Assembly (NCBI GenBank): GCA_021201815.1
Contig: JAJQEC010000084.1
Span: 9,217 to 67,160 of the forward strand
Source of the DNA: Candidatus Azobacteroides sp.
GTDB lineage: Bacteria; Bacteroidota; Bacteroidia; Bacteroidales; WRGA01
DNA length: 57,944 nt
Direction of reading: 5' to 3'
Below are positions 50,816-57,944 of the stretch, piece by piece. Every line of letters starts with the position of its first letter. The stretch's first letter is position 1. Both the position numbers and the translations under genes were made by a program. The notes under the pieces were generated by a model, which did no database searches, had not been told where the DNA came from, and worked only from the letters and a program-made list of their open reading frames with translations.

Positions 50816-53707
50816 ATGAAAAAACGGTTTACACTTCTCTTACTACTCGCTTTTAGCTATAATTTGTTCCATCTGTCTGCGGCTGATTATTCATTGAACA
50901 GTACAACTCCGGGTATAAACTGGAAACTTATGGCTCAGGATCAACTTGCTGATTCAGGGCAGGAAATCTCCCGACCGGATTTTAAAGAAGAAGGATGGAC
51001 AGACGGGTACGTCCCGGGTACGGTTTTTACTTCTTTTGTCCGTACCGGTGCGGAAGAGGATCCGAATTTCGGAAACAACATTGACCACGTAGATGAAACA
51101 AAATATAACAAACCTTATTGGTACAGACTCACTTTCTCCATCCCTGATGAATATAAGAATAAAAGAGTATGGCTGAATTTTAAAGGTACAAACCGCTATG
51201 CTACTCATTATATCAATGGCAATGAGCTGGGAAAGACAGGGGGACACATGAAACGAACCAAATATGACATTACTACTTATCTCAATCAGGCCGGAGAAAA
51301 TGCAATTGCCGTTTTGATTGATGTGCCTAAACAACGTTTAACCCGGGAAGGAAACGGAATCTTCGATATTTTCTTCAATACGGAAAGCCCTACCTATATT
51401 CCCAGTGCTTCCTGGGACTGGATGCCTTACGTGCCCGGACTCAATACCGGTATAACGTCAGATGTGTTCTTATCCTTTTCAGACGATATTACTTTTATCG
51501 ACCCCTGGATACGTACCCACCTGCCGGATAACAATAATGCACAATTAAGCATCTCTTCCGAACTGCAAAATAGCTCGGATACAGAAAAACTGGTAACCGT
51601 TGAAGGAACAATAAACCCCGGAAATATCCGCTTTTCAACACAGGTTACCTTATCCGGAAAAGAAACAAAAGAAATAACCATTGATCATACTACTTTTTCC
51701 CAGTTAAATATTTCAAATCCGAATCTCTGGTGGCCCAACGGGTATGGTGATCCGAACCTGTATACCTGTGACTTAACCTGTAGTGTAGAGAATGTAGTTT
51801 CGGATACCCGTACCATATCTTTCGGGATCAGAAAATACGAATACAAAACGGAAAACAAAGCGCTTCAATTTTATGTAAACGGACAGAAAATCCTTTTGCG
51901 TGGCGGTAATTGGGGAATGTCGGAATACCTTCTTCGTTGCCGTGGAAAGGAATACGACACAAAAGTCCGTCTGCATCAGGATATGAACTTTAATATGATC
52001 CGCAGTTGGGCAGGTTCCATCACGGATGATGAATTCTATGATGCCTGCGATAAATACGGAATTATGGTCTGGGATGACTTCTGGTTGGTATTTTCTTTCA
52101 TTACCCAGAATCCCCGGGATATAAATGAATTTATGGACAACGCGATCGATAAAATCAAGCGGTTACGCAACCATCCCTCTATTGCGGTTTGGTGCGGAGC
52201 CAATGAACTTACGCCCACGGAAGAAATAAATACCCCTTTGCGGAATGCCGTCGCCACCTATGATGGAAATGACCGTCGTTATCAGCCTTGTTCCAATGCC
52301 GACGAAGAATTCGGACTATCCGGCAGTGGCTTCTGGACCAATATGAAACCCAAAGAATACTTTCAGGGGGGACCGGCAAATTTTTCCGAGGGGATTATAT
52401 TCGGAAAAAATAAAGGATACAGCCTTCGCACGGAGATAGGAATGGCTACTTTCACCACTTTTGAAAGTTTTAAGGAATTTATGCCCGAAGAAAACTGGTG
52501 GCCCAGGAATGAAATGTGGAATATGCACTATTTCGGTCCTAATGCCGCCGCTGCCGGTGCGGATAATTATGAAAAGACAATTAGCGATTTTTATGGAGAA
52601 CCTTCCGGAATCGAAGAATTCTGTGAAAAGGCCCAATTGCTGAATATCGAGACCATGAAAGCCATGTTTGAAGCATGGAATGACAATATATGGAATGATG
52701 CCTCCGGAATCCTGATCTGGATGAGTCAATCCGCCTATCCGTCCTTTGTATGGCAGACCTATGATTATTACCATGATGCCACAGGATCCTACTGGGGAGC
52801 AAAAAAAGCATGTGAACCGGTACATATCCAATGGAACAGTTCCAGCAATGAAATAAAAGTGATAAACACAACATTAAACGATCTGAAAGACTTAACGGCA
52901 ACCTTACAGGTATATAATCTGGATGGTACGGAAATAACACTCGCCAGTCGTTCCGCCACGATAGATGCGGATGCAAATACAGCCACCGGATGTTTCAGTC
53001 TTTCTACCGTTGCTCTGAACTCAGCGGACAGTGATGTCGTTCTTCTGAGGTTGCAGTTGCGGGATGCGGCAGGTAAATTGCTTTCGGAAAATCATTACTG
53101 GAGAGGTCGGAGAACAGTTAGCGAATACGACTATTCAGCGCTTAACACCTTACCGGAAGCACAATTGGAAACATCTTCCGTCACATACCTCAGCAACGGA
53201 AAATATATTGTAAAAGCAACCATCACAAATAAAGAATCTTCGGAAGGCATTGCTTTCGCATTACGCCTCCGCTTGATAAATAAAAGAACAGGAGAACGAA
53301 TCCTTCCTGTTATCATGGATGATAATTACCTCATGTTGCTGCCGGGAGAGACACGTACTATTTGTATGGAGTTTGATGCTGAACTAGCGGGCGAAGATGA
53401 ATTCGAATTGTTGACGAAGCAGTTCCTGAAAGCTGAATCTTCTTCCTCGATTATACTGGGTATTCCCGGTGACATAACTTCCGGAAACGAATATACCCTG
53501 AAAGTATATCCCAATCCGGTTACAGCTAAGGCATATCTCAGCTATCCGGGAGAAGATAAAGAATTTGAATTGTTTAATACACAAGGAATCAGGATAGCAT
53601 CCGGTATCGGAAGAGAAATTGATATGTCTTCCCATTTGGCCGGTTTATATTATGTCCGCCTAATAGATGACGGTATCTATAAAAGTACGAAACTCATTAA
53701 AAAATAA
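50816..53707 (+). CDS. Secreted GH2 exo-beta-glycosidase (glucosaminidase/mannosidase type) with T9SS domain
   Basis: 963 residues: signal peptide (1-22), GH2 sugar-binding jelly roll (about 30-215), Ig-like domain, and TIM barrel (about 345-690). Acid/base E464 in 'WCGANE' and likely nucleophile E540 in 'SLRTEIGMATF'. 'RGGNWGMSEYLL' and 'FGPNAAAAGADNYEK' segments, together with domain order, resemble exo-beta-D-glucosaminidase (CsxA) or beta-mannosidase branches of GH2. The end (last ~70 residues, 'FELFNTQGIRIASGI') is a T9SS type A domain. No terminator separates it from lgt 75 bp downstream; joint transcription is possible but functionally unrelated. Confidence 0.9.
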   Translation: MKKRFTLLLLLAFSYNLFHLSAADYSLNSTTPGINWKLMAQDQLADSGQEISRPDFKEEGWTDGYVPGTVFTSFVRTGAEEDPNFGNNIDHVDETKYNKPYWYRLTFSIPDEYKNKRVWLNFKGTNRYATHYINGNELGKTGGHMKRTKYDITTYLNQAGENAIAVLIDVPKQRLTREGNGIFDIFFNTESPTYIPSASWDWMPYVPGLNTGITSDVFLSFSDDITFIDPWIRTHLPDNNNAQLSISSELQNSSDTEKLVTVEGTINPGNIRFSTQVTLSGKETKEITIDHTTFSQLNISNPNLWWPNGYGDPNLYTCDLTCSVENVVSDTRTISFGIRKYEYKTENKALQFYVNGQKILLRGGNWGMSEYLLRCRGKEYDTKVRLHQDMNFNMIRSWAGSITDDEFYDACDKYGIMVWDDFWLVFSFITQNPRDINEFMDNAIDKIKRLRNHPSIAVWCGANELTPTEEINTPLRNAVATYDGNDRRYQPCSNADEEFGLSGSGFWTNMKPKEYFQGGPANFSEGIIFGKNKGYSLRTEIGMATFTTFESFKEFMPEENWWPRNEMWNMHYFGPNAAAAGADNYEKTISDFYGEPSGIEEFCEKAQLLNIETMKAMFEAWNDNIWNDASGILIWMSQSAYPSFVWQTYDYYHDATGSYWGAKKACEPVHIQWNSSSNEIKVINTTLNDLKDLTATLQVYNLDGTEITLASRSATIDADANTATGCFSLSTVALNSADSDVVLLRLQLRDAAGKLLSENHYWRGRRTVSEYDYSALNTLPEAQLETSSVTYLSNGKYIVKATITNKESSEGIAFALRLRLINKRTGERILPVIMDDNYLMLLPGETRTICMEFDAELAGEDEFELLTKQFLKAESSSSIILGIPGDITSGNEYTLKVYPNPVTAKAYLSYPGEDKEFELFNTQGIRIASGIGREIDMSSHLAGLYYVRLIDDGIYKSTKLIKK

Positions 53708-53781
53708 TAACGAACCATAAGGTAAGAAGTAAGTAGAATGACAAATTTTACCTTTTATTTAATACCTTTTACTTTAACAAC

Positions 53782-54732
53782 ATGTTTTTATCAATTATCT
53801 GGAATGTCGATCCGACCCTGTTCACTATCGGTGGATTAGATATCCGCTGGTACGGACTTTCCTGGATACTGGGACTATTAATCCCGGTAGGAATTGTCTA
53901 TTGTACGTTCAAAGCGGAGAAGATTCCGGATAAACTTTTTGATTCTCTTTTTATATACTTTATCATCGGACTTATTGTAGGAGCACGTCTGGGACATTGC
54001 TTATTTTATGACCCGGAGTATTATTTTTCTCATCCTCTTGAAATTCTGAAAGTATGGAAAGGAGGATTGGCAAGTCATGGAAGCGTATTGGGAATCCTGA
54101 CAGCTATGGCTCTCCATCGGTTAATTGTAGGTAAACCTTCTGTCCTTTGGATCATGGACCGTATTGCCGTTCCGGCAGGGTTTACGGCTGCCGTGATTCG
54201 GTTAGGCAACCTGATGAATTCCGAGATTTATGGTAAGCCCACCGATGTACCCTGGGGTTTTGAATTTGTAAGAGATACACAATGGTATCTTTCTGTTGCG
54301 AGCAGAGGAGGCGGAAGATTACCCTGCCATCCTACCCAGCTTTATGAAGCACTGGTCTATATAGTCGTGTTTGGTATTACCATGTGGCTGTACTGGAAAA
54401 AAGGAGCCGGTCAAAAGCAGGGATTATTAATGGGTGTAGTACTGGTAATCGTATTTGTTTCCCGGATTTTTATAGAATCCCTGAAAAATGTACAGGAGCC
54501 CTTCGAACTGGCAATGCGGAAAACCATCGGAATGGATATGGGACAGATACTGAGTATTCCTTTCGTTATTCTGGGAGGGTGGCTGATCTGGAATGCCCTG
54601 AGAAAAAAGCCGGAGCCCGCATTGGAGACTAATACGGATAATAAAAGTATAATAAATAAAATCGATACAATAAAAACAAGGACCCTTGAAAATAAAAAAC
54701 AACAGGAAAAAGTTCCTGTTGCCGGAGAATAA
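53782..54732 (+). CDS. lgt: Prolipoprotein diacylglyceryl transferase
   Basis: 316 residues, inner-membrane enzyme that attaches diacylglycerol to the lipobox cysteine of prelipoproteins. Seven likely helices and family blocks 'IRWYGLSWILG', 'GARLGHCLFYDP', 'GLASHGSVLG', 'RLGNLMNSEIYGKPT' and 'HPTQLYEALVY' are present. It carries a ~40-residue charged C-terminal tail (from 'KKPEPALETN') beyond the usual end. Lipoproteins in this window (M48, GH43-like) would be substrates. Probably starts at ATG 53782. Confidence 0.96.
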   Translation: MFLSIIWNVDPTLFTIGGLDIRWYGLSWILGLLIPVGIVYCTFKAEKIPDKLFDSLFIYFIIGLIVGARLGHCLFYDPEYYFSHPLEILKVWKGGLASHGSVLGILTAMALHRLIVGKPSVLWIMDRIAVPAGFTAAVIRLGNLMNSEIYGKPTDVPWGFEFVRDTQWYLSVASRGGGRLPCHPTQLYEALVYIVVFGITMWLYWKKGAGQKQGLLMGVVLVIVFVSRIFIESLKNVQEPFELAMRKTIGMDMGQILSIPFVILGGWLIWNALRKKPEPALETNTDNKSIINKIDTIKTRTLENKKQQEKVPVAGE

Positions 54733-54782
54733 AATACAGATGTCTTTGAAACCTTAATAGTATAAAAATAAAAAATGCACGT

Positions 54783-57221
54783 ATGAAGAAACTGACTTTT
54801 TTAATTATGTTTTGTCTGCTGGTGTTACCATTCCGGGGACATAACTACGTGGTGAATGGTAATTTTGAATATGGGCTGAATGCCAATTGGGAGCACAGTG
54901 TTGAATTCCCGGGAAAGGCCGATTTCTCCCTGGATAAGAACAATTATGTCATGGAAGGGGAATGGGAACTCCGGGTAGATGTACAGTCTTCTGCTTCCTC
55001 AAATAAAGCGGTAAAATCCTCTGTGAATATTACAGTCGGAGACGAATCTATATATCTCCTGCGCTTCTGGGCACGAGGAAAAGAGCGGTCGAAAATGTAT
55101 GTAGAAGTAGAAGGAAGCGATACGCCGGGAGTAACCTTTGAGATGCATACCGGAAAAACATTCTTCCATTTGCCTTTTAAAACAACTCAGAAAGAATTGA
55201 CGATCAATTTCTACTTTCAGGATAATGGGCAGACATATTATCTGAACGGTGTGGATGTACTGGACCAGAATAATGACCAGAAGGTCGATGTACTTACCAC
55301 GTATAAGTGGCATCACAACCGCACAGGATACGGATGGACGGCCGGCGATAACGACGTTTCCCTGAAACTGCCGGACGGGCGGACTATCTGGTTTTTCAAT
55401 GATTCTTTTTATGGAACAAACGATGTAACCAACAATCCTTTATACGACACCGGCCAGTTTGTCAGAAATGCAGTAGTCGTGGAAGAAGCCGACGGAACCT
55501 TGATATCCCGTGAGATAGTAAATCAGGATGGTCAGTGGGTGTATTTCGTAATGCCCGAACCTATCTACGGAAGTGATGGCGGTCTGAAAAATTTCTTCTG
55601 GGTAGGAGATGCCATTATGGAAGACGGAAAAGTAAAAGTTTATCTGGTGGATGTAGCGGAAGTAAACGGTACAACAGAAGCTACCGGAAAATCATATTTG
55701 GGCATATTCTCTTATCCGGAACTGGAACTATTGGAGCTGGAAAAACAGGCCGATTTCTGCTATGGATATGAGACTTTCTTTGTCGACGACGAAGACGACC
55801 GGATTTATCTGTATCGCACAGATGAAAAGCTACCGGGTGAAAGTGGATGGGATAACCACACCATTGTGGCACGTACGGATCTTGGAAACCTCAATGGAAA
55901 AAACGGTTCTTGGGAATTCTGGAACGGAACGGACTGGACAACCGAACAGAGCCAGTCTACAAGGGTGAACGATATGCATGCCGATGCTTTTATAAAACTG
56001 GGACCGGGAAGTTATGCCCATGTTTCCATGCCCCCGTTAAGCAATCAGATACAGGTCTCTTTTGCACCGGAACCACAAGGACCCTGGACACAAAGACAAA
56101 CCGTATATGAAATTCCTCAGGATTCAGCATACTGGTGGTATATGCCTAACTTCCACGGACAATTGGAAAATGGGAACTATTCTATTTCTTACTCTACAAA
56201 TTCATTTTATGCTTTGTTTTTTGCATTTGAATCCTTTGTAGATAAATTCTGGTATCGCCAACGATACATTCAGGTAGACTTACTCGCATTGTCTCCTTAT
56301 TCCAGAAAAGAAGATTGTGCCGGCGTAGAAGACGGTGAGGCGTATCTCGATGAATGTGGAAATTGTGTAGGCGGTACAACCGGCGAAGAACCCTGTGCAA
56401 CCGGTACAGCCATATTATATTCCGAATGTAATTTTGCAGGAAGGGAAGCCGGATTACCGGTCGGAGACTATTTATCCAAAGACCTCACTGCACTCGGATT
56501 TGCAGCCAGTGATCTTTCTTCCGTTCTCATAAAAGAAGGATATGTGGTAGAATTATTTGAAGAAGATAACTTTACCGGAAACAAAATCCTGCTGACTTCC
56601 TCATCCGATTGCCTGGATGCTCAATCTTTCAATAACAAAGCTTCTTCCTTAATTGTAAGGCGCGAAGGAGTTACCGATCTTTCCGGTATATATGCGCTAC
56701 AGAACAAACAAAGTGGCCTCTACATGAGCATTGAAGGAGAAAGCCTGGAAAATAAAGCATCGGTTGTTCAGGATACATACAAAGGAAGCGATACCCAGAA
56801 ATTCGAATTTAATTATATCGGAAACGGGTATTATAAAATCACTAATGTAGGTAGCGGACATTCGTTACATGTTAGCGGATTCAGCAATGACCCGAAAGCA
56901 CACATCGAACAATGGAACGGTACGGAAATAAGCCTGTCCGACCTGGGTGGAGAAATCACAGATGGAGGCAATACTACTGCTGCTAACAGAGCTAATCTGA
57001 TCGATAATAATAAAGAAACATATTACGCAGCTACCGGTAAAAATATAAAAGTTCAGTACAAAGCCCCTGCTCCGTATGTTGTAAAACGTTATACCATTAC
57101 TAATACGCAGAATGCCCAGCTACGTGATCCGGCAAGTGCTATTCTCTATGGTTCCAACGACGGTGAAAACTGGACTAAATTAGATGAACAGCCCAATTTC
57201 GTATTTTCATCCCGCTTGTAG
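54783..57221 (+). CDS. DUF5005-like secreted multidomain protein, N-terminal part (ends at in-frame amber)
   Basis: 812 residues from ATG 54783 to TAG 57219-57221. Signal peptide (about 1-20), a CBM-like N-terminal domain (about 20-160), a DUF5005-type beta-propeller (about 170-510), a short Cys-rich linker ('CAGVEDGEAYLDECGNC'), a beta/gamma-crystallin module (about 540-630), a ricin-B-like module (about 635-715) and the start of an F5/8 type C module (about 720-812). The stop falls inside this last module. The same frame continues downstream with matching protein (next entry), so a complete protein would be about 1003 residues with a T9SS end. Confidence 0.8.
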   Translation: MKKLTFLIMFCLLVLPFRGHNYVVNGNFEYGLNANWEHSVEFPGKADFSLDKNNYVMEGEWELRVDVQSSASSNKAVKSSVNITVGDESIYLLRFWARGKERSKMYVEVEGSDTPGVTFEMHTGKTFFHLPFKTTQKELTINFYFQDNGQTYYLNGVDVLDQNNDQKVDVLTTYKWHHNRTGYGWTAGDNDVSLKLPDGRTIWFFNDSFYGTNDVTNNPLYDTGQFVRNAVVVEEADGTLISREIVNQDGQWVYFVMPEPIYGSDGGLKNFFWVGDAIMEDGKVKVYLVDVAEVNGTTEATGKSYLGIFSYPELELLELEKQADFCYGYETFFVDDEDDRIYLYRTDEKLPGESGWDNHTIVARTDLGNLNGKNGSWEFWNGTDWTTEQSQSTRVNDMHADAFIKLGPGSYAHVSMPPLSNQIQVSFAPEPQGPWTQRQTVYEIPQDSAYWWYMPNFHGQLENGNYSISYSTNSFYALFFAFESFVDKFWYRQRYIQVDLLALSPYSRKEDCAGVEDGEAYLDECGNCVGGTTGEEPCATGTAILYSECNFAGREAGLPVGDYLSKDLTALGFAASDLSSVLIKEGYVVELFEEDNFTGNKILLTSSSDCLDAQSFNNKASSLIVRREGVTDLSGIYALQNKQSGLYMSIEGESLENKASVVQDTYKGSDTQKFEFNYIGNGYYKITNVGSGHSLHVSGFSNDPKAHIEQWNGTEISLSDLGGEITDGGNTTAANRANLIDNNKETYYAATGKNIKVQYKAPAPYVVKRYTITNTQNAQLRDPASAILYGSNDGENWTKLDEQPNFVFSSRL

Positions 57222-57794
57222 GAAAAAGCGTTCGATATAAAAAATAATAATACAGCTTATGAACATTACCTTCTGGAAATGGAGCCTTACGGCGGAAGTA
57301 CATTGAATGTAGGCGAATGGAGACTATACTCTGCCCTGGAAACAGATGCTGATTTCGACAGTCACTTATTTATCGTACAGGATGCCGGTGACGGATACTA
57401 TCGACTTATCAACAAGCAAAGCGATCTGTTACTGGAAGTACTGGATGGTATTTACCATGCCGGAAGAAATGTATGGCAGATCACAGATATTAATCAGCCT
57501 GGTGGACTGTGGAAATTACAGGATCCGGAAGTCCTTTCGGTAAATCGTCCGGATGGAAATGACACATCCCGATTCACGGTGTATCCTAACCCTGCTGAAT
57601 ACGAAATTAATCTGAATATCTCTGAATCATGGAGCGGAAGTCAACTTACTATTTATAATGTAAGCGGAGTATCCGTATATTCCGGAACAGTAAGTGCGGC
57701 TACCGTAGATATAAGCAACCTTACACCGGGATATTACATTGTAAAAATTTCAAAAGATAACGAAGTGAAAATAGCTAATTTCATTAAGAAATAA
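57222..57794 (+). pseudogene. C-terminal part of the same protein beyond the amber codon
   Basis: 190 codons in the same frame as the preceding gene, directly after TAG (57219-57221): rest of the F5/8C module ('EKAFDIKNNNTAYEHYLLEM'), the second half of a ricin-type module ('DGYYRLINKQSDLLLEV') and a complete T9SS type A domain ('QLTIYNVSGVSVYSG', 'GYYIVKISKDNEVK'). A glutamine codon (CAG) at the TAG place would be a usual F5/8C residue. Without readthrough the first part lacks the T9SS signal. Internal ATG at 57279 could start a short product, but it would lack a signal peptide. Confidence 0.75.
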
Positions 57795-57818
57795 TTATTT
57801 TTCATTTCTTCTCTCAAA

Positions 57819-57858
57819 ACATCCGGATTCTTAACCATTCAGTTAAAAGTCCGGATGT
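57819..57858 (+). terminator. Terminator after the DUF5005-like gene
   Basis: ACATCCGGA (57819-57827) pairs with TCCGGATGT (57850-57858), followed by TTTTAATAATT. The last ~85 bases of the window show nothing further. Confidence 0.85.
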
Positions 57859-57944
57859 TTTAATAATTATAATTACCGCTGAAAGGCCCTCAACTCTCCC
57901 CTCGAAGAAGATACTATGTAAATAATCAAATTTGTTTTGCTAAA

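Overview
The window looks like a chromosomal piece of a Bacteroidales bacterium (Bacteroidota). Supporting signs are AT-rich DNA, promoters with the TAnnTTTG -7 element instead of a sigma70 box, many secreted proteins with a type IX secretion (T9SS) type A C-terminal sorting domain, ExbB/ExbD and HU-like proteins typical of the phylum, and a large set of secreted polysaccharide-degrading enzymes. T9SS cargo argues against Bacteroides itself and suggests an environmental or anaerobic-digester relative; I cannot fix the genus.

Layout. 0.4-3.6 kb: translationally coupled ExbB/ExbD energy-transduction operon with a TPR protein. 3.7-7.3 kb: O-acetylhomoserine sulfhydrylase, AraC regulator, VOC protein, HU-like protein. 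7.9-10.5 kb: GH16 and GH5 secreted glucanase-type enzymes. 10.9-16.7 kb: a GC-rich block of three genes (short C-terminally anchored protein, T9SS protein, 1445-residue FG-GAP T9SS protein) with a compositional mosaic inside the largest gene. 17.4-19.2 kb: a ChbG/YdjC deacetylase fused to a beta-lactamase-fold serine hydrolase. 19.4-21.0 kb: mgtE behind a leader holding a 17-codon upstream ORF and mutually exclusive hairpins. 21.5-28.7 kb: a five-gene minus-strand operon encoding an ECF sigma factor, an anti-sigma-like/papain-like peptidase and three different dynamin-like GTPases. 28.9-30.9 kb: a decayed stretch with gene remnants, a HigBA toxin-antitoxin pair, an integrase-like fragment and tRNA-Cys. 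31.1-57.9 kb: M48 lipoprotein protease, PL1 pectate lyase, several T9SS glycosidase-like proteins, GH43-like lipoprotein, galactokinase, outer-membrane barrel protein, GH2 enzyme, lgt, and a DUF5005-like multidomain protein interrupted by one in-frame amber codon.

How the genes fit together. The secreted enzymes (GH16, GH5, PL1, GH2, GH43-like, toroid protein) fit extracellular breakdown of plant or microbial glycans, with galK taking up released galactose. The most unusual unit is the sigma/peptidase/triple-dynamin operon, which next to a toxin-antitoxin pair, an integrase remnant and a tRNA gene looks like a membrane-stress or anti-phage module; its function is not known to me. The best regulatory candidate is the mgtE leader, which resembles in logic the enterobacterial MgtL leader peptide but without sequence relationship beyond an acidic-proline start.

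Repeats are frequent: three copies of a ~115-bp two-hairpin repeat with a compensatory base change, a MITE-like 667-bp unit holding seven 22-bp tandem units, an 18-bp repeat group near the HU gene and heptad TTTACYT tracts.
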